DNA from: Calditrichota bacterium
Lineage (GTDB): Bacteria; Zhuqueibacterota; Zhuqueibacteria; Zhuqueibacterales; Geothermadaptataceae
Length of the DNA: 7,197 nt
Direction of reading: 5' to 3'
Assembly: GCA_008501545.1 (NCBI GenBank)
Contig: QQUM01000719.1
Span: forward strand, 1-7,197
Shown here: piece after piece, positions 1 through 6,302 of the stretch
Numbering within the stretch: position 1 is the stretch's first letter
Layout: each line of letters starts with the position of its first letter
Translations under genes and position numbers: made by a program
Notes under the pieces: generated by a model
What the model saw: only the letters and a program-made list of their open reading frames with translations
What the model was told of the DNA's origin: nothing
Databases searched by the model: none

Positions 1-1455
1 GTGGTCATACAATTCCTGTGCCGCAAATTCTTTGGTATGCCAATTGATCCAGCGTACGTAGCGGTAAAGTTCGGTGCGAATAGCGTAACCCATGTACTCG
101 ACGCCATCTGGCGCAATCCAGATACCTTCCCGTAAAAATTGGCTGAAAACGGCATTTTTCCAGGGCAATGTCGAATCGTCAAGTAATGGAGCTGTGCTGG
201 TTCCCTGCAAATGTTCCGGAACAGGCAAACCGGCCAACTCGCACAGTGTTGGGTAGACATCAACAAATTCCACCAATTGGTCAAGCTTTGCGTTTTTGTT
301 CTTCATGCCCGGCACACGTATAATCAACGGTACACGTGTATCGATTTCATAATTGGTCATTTTGGCCCAACTGTTGTGTTCGCCAAGCTTCCAGCCGTGG
401 TCGCCCCACAGCACAACAATGGTATTTTCAGCCAGGCCTTCTTTCTCCAATGCATCAAGCAGTTTGCCGACCTGCGCGTCGATGTAGCTGACGGAAGCCA
501 GGTAGCCGTGTTTTAAAAGCCGGGCATCCTGCTCGTTCACTTTGCCTTCATGAGGTTTGGGCGCTTGTTTAAAATCAGCATAGCCGCGCAGTTCGCGCAT
601 ATTGTTGATAGCCATGAGTGGCGCATTTTCAGAAAGAAAATCATTTTCCGCCAGGGGAATGCTGTCGCGATCGTAGAGATCCCAATATTTTTTCGGTGCA
701 TTGAAGGGCAAGTGCGGTCGATAGAATCCAATACCGAAAAAGAACGGTTTATTCAACTGCTTCAATTCGGCCAGCTTTTGGATTGCCACATCCGTTTGCA
801 CCCCATCGAAATAAACATCATCCGGTGCATCGATGTTTTCCGTGGCTACATATTTCAAATACCATTGGCCAAGACGATCGATATAGCGCTTTTCCTTTCC
901 CGCTTCGATAATGCCCTGCTTGCGTTTTTCCAGCCAGGCCACATTTTCATCTTTTCGGTAGACTGCATCCGGATCAAAAGGATAGCCATCGATGTGCAGT
1001 TTCGGTTCACTCCAGGATTGTGAATCGGGTATCACATTATGGTATATTTTCCCAATGCCAACGGCATGATAGCCGTTGTTTTTAAAATATTGCGGCAAGG
1101 TGACCACGTCCGGCACGGAGTCACGTAGCCTGTCACGCAAATCCCAGACTTTTATTGAGTCGGGTCGCAGACCAGTGAGTAAACTGGCCCGGGATGGGTT
1201 GCAGACAGCCGATTGGCAATAAGCCTGTGTAAATGTAAAACCGGTTTCAGCCAGCCGGTCCATGTTGGGGCTCTGCACGTAGCTTTGGCCATAACATCCC
1301 AATTCAGGCCGTAAATCGTCCACGGCGATGAAAAGAATATTGGGTTTCTTTTTTATGGGGGATTCGACGCAACCGGAAAGGAAAACAGCAGTGAGCATGC
1401 CCACTGCTGAAGTAAATATGTACTTAATCAGAATTCGGCATGTGCGTTCTGCCAT
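1..1455 (-). CDS. Lipoprotein sulfatase, iduronate-2-sulfatase type (3' end outside window)
   Basis: My translation gives 485 residues open to the left edge; the C-terminus is missing, probably only a short tail because the last residues seen (ELYDH) match the end-of-domain ELYD motif. Residues 1-29 form a signal peptide ending in lipobox LSGC, so Cys29 should be lipidated and the enzyme exported. The catalytic set is complete: metal-binding Asp46-Asp47 (AVDDLRPE), Cys85 in CNPSR, the CxPSR site that is oxidised to formylglycine, Arg89, Lys136 and His139 (GKIYH), His248 (YRPHLPF), Asp352-His353 (GDHGWKLGEH) and Lys365 (SWAKMTNYE). These match the spacing of human iduronate-2-sulfatase, so removal of sulfate esters from glycans is likely; the exact substrate is unknown. 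The ATG at 1455 follows AAAGGA with a good spacing. It needs a formylglycine-generating enzyme encoded elsewhere. It lies 127 bp from the gene upstream, so it may have its own promoter. Confidence 0.93.
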   Translation of the reverse strand, partial: MAERTCRILIKYIFTSAVGMLTAVFLSGCVESPIKKKPNILFIAVDDLRPELGCYGQSYVQSPNMDRLAETGFTFTQAYCQSAVCNPSRASLLTGLRPDSIKVWDLRDRLRDSVPDVVTLPQYFKNNGYHAVGIGKIYHNVIPDSQSWSEPKLHIDGYPFDPDAVYRKDENVAWLEKRKQGIIEAGKEKRYIDRLGQWYLKYVATENIDAPDDVYFDGVQTDVAIQKLAELKQLNKPFFFGIGFYRPHLPFNAPKKYWDLYDRDSIPLAENDFLSENAPLMAINNMRELRGYADFKQAPKPHEGKVNEQDARLLKHGYLASVSYIDAQVGKLLDALEKEGLAENTIVVLWGDHGWKLGEHNSWAKMTNYEIDTRVPLIIRVPGMKNKNAKLDQLVEFVDVYPTLCELAGLPVPEHLQGTSTAPLLDDSTLPWKNAVFSQFLREGIWIAPDGVEYMGYAIRTELYRYVRWINWHTKEFAAQELYDH

Positions 1456-1487
1456 TGTTCATCCTTTGCTTTTATTTTCTTCTGTGA

Positions 1488-1516
1488 AATATAACCCATT
1501 CCCGGTAGAAAACGAA
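1488..1516 (-). promoter_or_regulatory. Weak candidate promoter for the sulfatase gene
   Basis: On the minus strand TATATT (1493-1488) resembles a -10 box and TTCGTT (1516-1511) is a poor -35 box, with 17 bp between them. Transcription would begin about 25 nt before the sulfatase ATG. The -10 match is good, the -35 match is weak, and the lineage's promoter consensus is not known, so this is only a candidate. Confidence 0.22.
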
Positions 1517-1582
1517 GCAGTTGAGCATGGCATGTTGGTAGATTGGCAGTCCGTTATTTCAAGCTGTGGTATTTTTTGCGAA

Positions 1583-2416
1583 TTACATCGCCTTCGGGGA
1601 AGGGTGATTCTGATTACCCTGCTGCTCATCACTGCGAATGACGGGCTTTCTCCCGGCCGGGATACGCGATTTGGGCAAGATAACCTCGTGCGGAGCGATA
1701 GTCGCGCCTTCGCCGATTTCCACATCGCCCATAACTGTCGCTTTCAGCCCAATTGTCGCACCTTTGCGAATCTTTACCGGTTGGATAATTAAAAAGCCCT
1801 TGGTTGCATAATGCGCCATTATGTGGACAGAACCACCAATCGTCACTTTGTCTTCGATTTCGATGAGTGCGGGATCAGAAATATTGGTTGTATTGATATG
1901 CGCACCCTTGCCGATTTTCATTCCCATCATGCGATAGAAAAGCAAATTCAGCGGCGTTGGTGTGACGAACTCCAGGAATGTGTAACGCACGATGTAGTTA
2001 AGCGCGTTGTGGTAAAACCAGGGTACCGCTGCGGCAGAAAAATAGCTCCCCCGAAATGGTTTCACGCGAAATGGCAATAGCTTATTGAAAAGTGGCGCGA
2101 CGAAAATTATGGATAAACCATAAAGAAAATAACTGCTGATCAAACTGAAAGCAATTGCACCGTAGTAGAAGAACTCCGGCCAGTTCGAGAAATGTGCAAA
2201 AACATATTTTACCAGATAAACCCCCGGCATCGCCGAGAGACTCATCGCTAAAATACACATGAGATATAGTGGGACAAGTGCAATTAAATAAGTCAAAATG
2301 CGAAAGCGCCGTAAAATATTTTCAAAGAGGCCTGCTAATCCCCCACTGTCAGAACTTTTCGCATCAACGTCAATCTTTTTGCCTGTGGCGCCATTTTGTT
2401 TTACATCGGTTTTCAT
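1583..2416 (-). CDS. Membrane-anchored left-handed beta-helix (hexapeptide-repeat) acyltransferase-like protein
   Basis: This 277-residue protein has a hydrophilic N-terminus, two hydrophobic stretches (about 40-73 and 84-110) that probably form membrane segments or hairpins, and a C-terminal left-handed beta-helix domain at about 166-255 built of imperfect hexapeptide repeats (IGKGAHI, VKIRKGATIG, VEIGEGATIA). The segment around 175-240, with a TTNISDPALIEI-type strand followed by AHY and a GATIG turn, resembles the C-terminal region of the Pls/PosA family of NRPS-like proteins, here standing alone without adenylation or carrier domains. By family this suggests an acyl or acetyl transfer enzyme acting at the membrane; donor and acceptor are unknown. 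The ATG at 2416 follows AGAAGG at a suitable distance. It is separated from the acyl-chain operon by 320 bp and a hairpin, so it is probably transcribed separately, yet it may act on the same product. Confidence 0.8.
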   Translation of the reverse strand: MKTDVKQNGATGKKIDVDAKSSDSGGLAGLFENILRRFRILTYLIALVPLYLMCILAMSLSAMPGVYLVKYVFAHFSNWPEFFYYGAIAFSLISSYFLYGLSIIFVAPLFNKLLPFRVKPFRGSYFSAAAVPWFYHNALNYIVRYTFLEFVTPTPLNLLFYRMMGMKIGKGAHINTTNISDPALIEIEDKVTIGGSVHIMAHYATKGFLIIQPVKIRKGATIGLKATVMGDVEIGEGATIAPHEVILPKSRIPAGRKPVIRSDEQQGNQNHPSPKAM

Positions 2417-2587
2417 ACTTTTACCTTCTTTGCATTGCCGGTTGATTTAAAGCATGTCGAAATTTCACCAAAGACAAATACTGTCGACATTATTTCGGCG
2501 GGTTCAATGACAAGAATATCAAAAGGAGTTCAATTCCTGCCTGCTACTGCAGTACAAGAGCCGTGCTTTATGATTGGAAACAGATTT

Positions 2588-2607
2588 TGACGTTATCAAT
2601 AGCGTCA
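2588..2607. promoter_or_regulatory. Imperfect 20-bp palindrome, possible operator
   Basis: The arms TGACGTTAT and ATAGCGTCA are inverted copies at 8 of 9 positions around a 2-nt centre. Size and symmetry fit a site for a dimeric helix-turn-helix regulator. It lies about 170 bp upstream of the beta-helix gene, in the only long non-coding gap of the window. No regulator gene is present to pair with it, and a palindrome of this quality may also occur by chance. Confidence 0.25.
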
Positions 2608-2705
2608 GTTAAAGGCGAATGCGTGTATTTTGCTTAAATTTCAGACGAAGAATACTGGGAGCGGATTGGCAGGTTGTACGACACAAAGTGCAAAATACGG
2701 ATTTT

Positions 2706-2730
2706 CGAAGCAGGGATTATCCCTGCTTCG
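2706..2730 (-). terminator. Stem-loop after the acyltransferase gene, probable transcript end
   Basis: A perfect 10-bp inverted repeat (CGAAGCAGGG / CCCTGCTTCG) with a 5-nt loop lies seven bases past the stop codon (TGA at 2739-2737) of the PlsC-type gene. On the transcribed strand a T-run precedes the stem and AAAAT follows it, so the outer stem could be extended by U-A pairs, but there is no U-tract after the stem. It is therefore a non-canonical terminator, an mRNA 3'-end stabiliser, or a palindromic repeat element. Confidence 0.5.
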
Positions 2731-2736
2731 GAAAAA

Positions 2737-3516
2737 TCAAGCTTGCGCTGCAGGTGGAAAATGCAAAAAGTACCGTTCTTCCATTGCGGTAAGTTGATGA
2801 ATAATCTGGGATGAAATGTCTTTCGTTGCACGCAATCCTTTGAACGGTGTTTCAGGCGCAATCAGTTTCATATCGAGGTAAAATTTCTGTCCTCTTTTCG
2901 GAATACCGCTAAACGTTTCCTGTGCTTCACCACGCAAATACACACACAGCACTTTAGCATCCTGTACCGCACGAACCAACCGGCCAACGCCGTACGAATA
3001 ATCATCCGTATCGATTTTGCCGTGTCGACTTCGCTTGCCTTCCGGAAAGATGGTTACGGTGTGTCCTTTATGCATCATGTGGGTGATTTTATCGATCGAT
3101 TTTTTTACGATATCGCGATCACCGCCACGGTCCACAGGAACACAGCTTGCCAAATAGCAAATGCCTCGCAGAATCGGATTGCTTGCAAAGTTCGCGCGTT
3201 CAGGCATATTCCATGAAAAACTGCGATAATTTTTCATATAGGTCCACCACGAGGCCAGACTCCAATTGATCAGCACACTATCGATCTTCGTCAGGTGGTT
3301 TGCGCAAACGATGATAGGTCCATCCGTTTCTTTTAACATCTGTTTAAATTGCCTGCGGATTCTTCGCAGGTCCGGAACATGGTATTTCGCCCAAAACCGC
3401 ATGAGCACCACAGCCATGTTATTCCAGAAGGGCATCGTTGCCCAGCCTAAAAAACGCTGTGTGAAAAGAGAAAAACGTTCTTTCTTCGTCAAGAATTTAT
3501 TTTTTTGCTTTTCCAT
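2737..3516 (-). CDS. PlsC-type 1-acyl-glycerol-phosphate-like acyltransferase
   Basis: This 259-residue protein has the four-block lysophospholipid acyltransferase (LPLAT) pattern: the catalytic HX4D at His74-Asp79 (NHLTKID), the block II arginine at Arg130 (CVPVDRGG), and the block III acceptor-binding FPEGKRSR at 157-164. Block IV is divergent (KVLCVYLRG at 188-196 in place of the usual VPIVPV type). PlsC enzymes move an acyl chain from acyl-ACP or acyl-CoA to a lysophospholipid at the inner membrane face. Lying 7 nt after the ACP stop codon, it is the last gene of the operon and most simply transfers the finished chain from that ACP to an unknown lipid, glycolipid or other acceptor. It could equally be an ornithine-lipid or pigment acyltransferase of the same superfamily. 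A weak GAAAGAAG precedes the ATG. Confidence 0.88.
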   Translation of the reverse strand: MEKQKNKFLTKKERFSLFTQRFLGWATMPFWNNMAVVLMRFWAKYHVPDLRRIRRQFKQMLKETDGPIIVCANHLTKIDSVLINWSLASWWTYMKNYRSFSWNMPERANFASNPILRGICYLASCVPVDRGGDRDIVKKSIDKITHMMHKGHTVTIFPEGKRSRHGKIDTDDYSYGVGRLVRAVQDAKVLCVYLRGEAQETFSGIPKRGQKFYLDMKLIAPETPFKGLRATKDISSQIIHQLTAMEERYFLHFPPAAQA

Positions 3517-3523
3517 ACTTCTT

Positions 3524-3769
3524 TCAGATTTTCGCTAAAATAAGTTCAACACCATCACCAACTGTGCGTACTTTATCGGCATCATCATCTTCAACTTCAA
3601 TATCAAAAGCATCTTCGAAGTCAAGAACGATATCGACAAGACGCGCAGAGTTAACCTTTAAATCATCGAGAATGGATGTTTCCATTTTTATATCTTCGTC
3701 GGTCATATCGGCTTTGCTATATTTTTGTAAAATTTCTTTGACTTGTGCAAAAACTTCATCTTGGGTCAT
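3524..3769 (-). CDS. Dedicated acyl carrier protein
   Basis: This is an 81-residue acidic protein with the size and helix pattern of a stand-alone ACP. The phosphopantetheine attachment serine is Ser41, in LKVNSARLVDI, followed by the acidic helix-II/III region (LDFEDAFDIEVEDDDADK) and a TVGD turn. The usual DSL is replaced by NSA, unlike housekeeping AcpP, so this is likely a carrier for the chain built by the neighbouring enzymes, needing a 4'-phosphopantetheinyl transferase from elsewhere. The ATG at 3769 has a strong Shine-Dalgarno (AAAAGGAG, 6 nt spacer), the best of the operon, which fits a need for high ACP levels. It lies between the FabF-type KS and the PlsC-type acyltransferase. Confidence 0.93.
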   Translation of the reverse strand: MTQDEVFAQVKEILQKYSKADMTDEDIKMETSILDDLKVNSARLVDIVLDFEDAFDIEVEDDDADKVRTVGDGVELILAKI

Positions 3770-3790
3770 ACCTTGCTCCTTTTAATAAGA

Positions 3791-3827
3791 GTAGCCCTGA
3801 CAGGGATGAAAGCCCTGTCAGGGCTAC
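3791..3827. repeat. Perfect 15-bp inverted repeat (REP-like) upstream of the ACP gene
   Basis: The left arm 3791-3805 (GTAGCCCTGACAGGG) and right arm 3813-3827 (CCCTGTCAGGGCTAC) are exact inverted copies around a 7-nt loop. Each arm contains a smaller palindrome, CCCTG-A/T-CAGGG, so the two halves are also near-direct repeats (AGCCCTG[A/T]CAGGG at 3793-3805 and 3811-3823, one mismatch). No U-tract follows on either strand, so it is a poor intrinsic terminator. It sits 10 nt before the ACP Shine-Dalgarno in mid-operon, so it could set differential mRNA stability, partly attenuate transcription, or be a dispersed palindromic element. Confidence 0.85.
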
Positions 3828-3842
3828 CCAATGTTAAAATAT

Positions 3843-3860
3843 TAATTGAATTCTCAATTA
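3843..3860. repeat. Small AT-rich inverted repeat between KS and ACP genes
   Basis: TAATTGA (3843-3849) and TCAATTA (3854-3860) are exact inverted copies around ATTC. It lies within the 108-bp gap after the FabF-type KS, next to an A-run at 3865-3872. The stem has only two G-C pairs per structure's worth of sequence and is weak as RNA; it could be part of an internal promoter or chance in AT-rich DNA. Confidence 0.35.
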
Positions 3861-3877
3861 TAATAAAAAAAAGTTCA

Positions 3878-5155
3878 TTATGCACGCCATTTTTTATAAA
3901 TAACGCAGGCATTTACATCACCGAACCCAAAACTTGCCTTGGCCAGGATATCGATATCGACGTCCTGTGTCTGCTGCACAATGCGCGCAGAAAATGGTTG
4001 AAGGTCGTCATGCAAATCCTCACAATTGACAGATCCATGCACAAAACCTTTTGCGACCTCAAGCACACAGGCAACCGACTCCAAACCACCGGCTGCGCCC
4101 AGGCCATGTCCAATCAATGACTTTGTCGAGTTGACCAGCGGCAGCTCCTGCGGTTCAACGCCAAGCGCTTTTTGCCAATTTTTTATCTCGTGCGGATCGG
4201 CAAATGTCGCAGTTAAATGACCGTTAATCGTATCAATATCCCTCGCGGAAATGCCTGCATCTGCCAGGGCACCCTGAATGCATCGCTGTACACCGACCGG
4301 ATTCGGTGCGGTCATGCTGCCGCCCATGCGATGGCCGCCACAATTAATCATGCCACCAATTACTTCTGCATAGATTTTCGCACCACGCTCCCGGGCACTT
4401 TCAAGGCTTTCAAGGACCAGAATACCCGAACCGGAGCCCGGAACAAATCCTGCTGCACTGGCGCTCATTGGCCGTGATGCTTGCTCAGGCGCATCATTTT
4501 TAGTGCGATTTAAAACGCGCATTGCATCAAAGCCGGCCCAGCAATAACGTGACGAGCCTTCTGCGCCACCGGCCAGCATGCGTTTTGCCATACCGTGGCG
4601 AATTCGATAATACGAATCGATGATTGCTTCGGTTCCTGTGCTGCATGCACTGCTGTTCGTTGTTACCTGGTTGCCCAGCGCAAGCCAACCACTTATTTTT
4701 GCTGAAATACCACTGGCCATGGCTTGTTCCACTGCTGTACTTCCCAGGCGGCGAACTTTTTTTGCGTCGGTAAATGGGACGATTTTCTCACCTGTGGTAT
4801 CAACACCACCAATGCCTGTTCCAACGATCGCACCTGTATCCCATTCAACGGTATCTGACTCCGCATCCGGCACTTCAAATCCGGCATCACGCCAGGCATC
4901 CATGGCAGCGATGCCACCATATACTATGCCTGAATTCATTGCCAACAGCTGCTCTTCTGTAAAGTATTTCCGGCTCAATTCATCCGTATCCTGCGGAATC
5001 CCGCCTACACGGCAACCAAATTTATGTTCTTCCAGGTCAGGAATAAATCGAATGCCGGATTGCCCTTCTCGCAAAGCTTTCTCATAAGCCTGAAGCCCGA
5101 TGCCATTGGGGGCAACAATTCCTAATCCAGTAACAACAACTCTTTGTTTATCCAT
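3878..5155 (-). CDS. FabF-type beta-ketoacyl-ACP synthase (condensing enzyme)
   Basis: This 425-residue protein is full length for the FabB/FabF thiolase-fold family. It catalyses decarboxylative condensation of malonyl-ACP with an acyl-enzyme. Cys171 (SSACSTGTEA) is the acylated cysteine, His313 and His350 complete the Cys-His-His triad, and Lys345 sits in TKSLIGHGLGAAGG; the 37-residue gap between the histidines equals that of E. coli FabF. All catalytic residues are present, so it is a real ketosynthase and not a chain-length factor. Two motifs depart from the norm: NGHLTAT in place of NAHGTST around the first His, and FGFGD in place of FGFGG near the C-terminus. The start at 5155 overlaps the end of the FabZ gene by 8 nt and has AGGAG 9 nt upstream inside that gene, indicating translational coupling. 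Confidence 0.94.
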   Translation of the reverse strand: MDKQRVVVTGLGIVAPNGIGLQAYEKALREGQSGIRFIPDLEEHKFGCRVGGIPQDTDELSRKYFTEEQLLAMNSGIVYGGIAAMDAWRDAGFEVPDAESDTVEWDTGAIVGTGIGGVDTTGEKIVPFTDAKKVRRLGSTAVEQAMASGISAKISGWLALGNQVTTNSSACSTGTEAIIDSYYRIRHGMAKRMLAGGAEGSSRYCWAGFDAMRVLNRTKNDAPEQASRPMSASAAGFVPGSGSGILVLESLESARERGAKIYAEVIGGMINCGGHRMGGSMTAPNPVGVQRCIQGALADAGISARDIDTINGHLTATFADPHEIKNWQKALGVEPQELPLVNSTKSLIGHGLGAAGGLESVACVLEVAKGFVHGSVNCEDLHDDLQPFSARIVQQTQDVDIDILAKASFGFGDVNACVIYKKWRA

Positions 5156-5606
5156 TTGATTTCACTCCTATCCCGGCAATTGTTCCTGCACACACAACTT
5201 CGCCATTTTCCAAACTGATTTCAGCATGTGCTTTGAGTTTTAAGCGGCGGAAAAACAGCTTTTGGGCCTTGATGATAACTTTATCGCCAGGGCGTACCAT
5301 GCCGGTAAATTCAACTTCAGCATCGGTAAAGACAGTCAAAGTTTGTTTTATTTCATCAATCGACATCGATTTTGAAGCCAGATAGAGGCCAAATGCCACG
5401 ACGCCTGTCTGAGCCATCGTTTCCAGCAGAATAACGCCGGGTGTGATTGGATTACCGGGGAAATGACCATCATAGAATGACTCATTTTCTTTGAATGTGT
5501 ATGTTGCCACGATGCTGTCATCATCAAGTTCCAGGATTTCATCAATGAAACGGAAAGGGGCTTGTTGCGGAACTAGTGCCAGTATTTCTTCTTTTGTAAA
5601 TAACAT
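5148..5606 (-). CDS. fabZ: FabZ-type 3-hydroxyacyl-ACP dehydratase (hotdog fold)
   Basis: This 152-residue single-hotdog protein is the usual FabZ size. It has the active-site motif GHFPGNPITPGV with His48 and Glu62 (ILLETMAQ), 14 residues apart as in E. coli FabZ (His54/Glu68), and the RPGD turn near residue 105. It dehydrates 3-hydroxyacyl-ACP to trans-2-enoyl-ACP. Having Glu where FabA has Asp suggests a plain dehydratase without isomerase activity. It is coupled by an 8-nt overlap to the downstream ketosynthase and separated by 96 bp from the FabA gene upstream. The ATG at 5606 has no clear Shine-Dalgarno, only AT-rich sequence. The name is by similarity; it may be a specialised paralogue and not the genome's only FabZ. 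Confidence 0.88.
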   Translation of the reverse strand: MLFTKEEILALVPQQAPFRFIDEILELDDDSIVATYTFKENESFYDGHFPGNPITPGVILLETMAQTGVVAFGLYLASKSMSIDEIKQTLTVFTDAEVEFTGMVRPGDKVIIKAQKLFFRRLKLKAHAEISLENGEVVCAGTIAGIGVKSNG

Positions 5607-5702
5607 TTTTATAAGATTTTAGTGATTAGTAGTCAGGTGTTAGTAATTAATTTTTGAATAGTTGATTATCAAACAGCCAACCACGAACACCTAACAACTC
5701 AA
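5607..5702. repeat. AT-rich intergenic stretch with nested inverted repeats
   Basis: This 96-bp gap between the FabA and FabZ genes contains an outer 7-bp inverted repeat (AGGTGTT 5635-5641, AACACCT 5686-5692), and inside it a perfect small palindrome TTGAT-T-ATCAA (5662-5672). Words of the TTAGT/CTAAC kind recur. I see no gene, promoter or Shine-Dalgarno in it. Such wordy low-complexity spacers can be remnants of dispersed intergenic repeats. Confidence 0.4.
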
Positions 5703-6302
5703 TTATACTTCTCGATTTATAATGCCACCCACAGCATTTTCAGATTTTGCCGGATAGTCTGAATAAGCAATACCAGTGAAGATGCCGACTTTTGCATCGT
5801 TTACTGTATAGATTAATTCGTCATCAACAATGACGCGTCCGTTGCCGATGACAAGCGATGTCTTTCCTTCCTGCAGCACACTGTAACGGCGGACATCAAT
5901 TTCGTAGCGCACCACTTTATTGTGTGGCCGGATTTGTCCGTCAAATGCCACTTCCTTACAGCCAAGCGCTCTACCGTTGCCAATACTGCCATTGCAGACG
6001 CAATAAAATCCAAGCAACTGCCAAATGGCATCAACACCGAGACAGCCGGGCTGTACCGGATCACCATTGAAATGGCATTGAAAAAACCAGTCATCAATAC
6101 CGATATCCTGCTCCGCGATAATGCTGCCACGGCGACCGCGGCGCTCCAGTTCGATGACACGATCAACCATAAGAAATGGTGGTGCAGGGAGACGGGAAAA
6201 CTCTTCAGGCGGATCATCGACGAGCCGACCGTACGCAAATGCGATAAGCTCTTCTTTGGTGAAGTGATTCCGTTGGAGGAATTCTGAATATTTCAATTTC
6301 AT
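5703..6302 (-). CDS. fabA: FabA-type 3-hydroxyacyl-ACP dehydratase/isomerase
   Basis: This 199-residue hotdog protein carries the FabA signature in full: LPAPPFLMVDRV (38-49), WFFQCHFNGDPVQPGCLG with catalytic His77, then Asp91 in VDAIWQLLGFY, 14 residues on as in E. coli FabA (His70/Asp84), GRALGCKEVAFDGQ (110-123) and IYTVNDAKVGIF near the end. E. coli FabA dehydrates 3-hydroxydecanoyl-ACP and isomerises trans-2 to cis-3, the branch point of anaerobic unsaturated fatty acid synthesis. This copy is about 27 residues longer, with extra sequence at both ends. Its ATG overlaps the stop of the upstream ketosynthase gene (ATGA, 6299-6302). Whether isomerase activity is kept cannot be read from the sequence. 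Confidence 0.92.
   Translation of the reverse strand: MKLKYSEFLQRNHFTKEELIAFAYGRLVDDPPEEFSRLPAPPFLMVDRVIELERRGRRGSIIAEQDIGIDDWFFQCHFNGDPVQPGCLGVDAIWQLLGFYCVCNGSIGNGRALGCKEVAFDGQIRPHNKVVRYEIDVRRYSVLQEGKTSLVIGNGRVIVDDELIYTVNDAKVGIFTGIAYSDYPAKSENAVGGIINREV

Larger units (their letters stand above)
2417..2736. other. 320-bp non-coding spacer
   Basis: I see no convincing gene here on either strand. The few open frames are short, lack ribosome-binding sites and have no recognisable motifs. The spacer holds a stem-loop at its right end (2706-2730) and an imperfect palindrome at 2588-2607. It presumably contains the promoter and leader of the beta-helix gene that starts at 2416, but no clear -35/-10 pair stands out. 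Confidence 0.6.

Noticed and set aside
211..1023. Plus-strand open frames opposite the sulfatase
   Set aside because: The minus-strand frame carries the full set of sulfatase catalytic motifs over its whole length; the plus-strand frames are its antisense shadows.
2505..2545. T-arm-like sequence (AGGAGTTCAATTCCT) suggesting a tRNA
   Set aside because: The 4-bp stem and TTCAA loop fit a T-arm, but no matching acceptor stem, anticodon arm or D-arm is found on the 5' side.
2396..2590. 64-codon plus-strand open frame in the 320-bp spacer
   Set aside because: It has no Shine-Dalgarno, no recognisable domain, and overlaps the start of the beta-helix gene on the other strand.
2634..2861. 75-codon open frame on the minus strand overlapping the acyltransferase 3' end
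   Set aside because: It lies in another frame of the real PlsC-type gene, has no recognisable motif and runs through the hairpin at 2706-2730.
3791..3827. CRISPR repeat or intrinsic terminator as the explanation of the palindrome
   Set aside because: There is only one inverted pair with no spaced repeats, and no U-tract follows the stem on either strand.
3878..5155. Chain-length factor (inactive KS partner) as identity of the FabF-type protein
   Set aside because: The acylated Cys171, both catalytic His and the Lys are all present, whereas chain-length factors lack the active cysteine.
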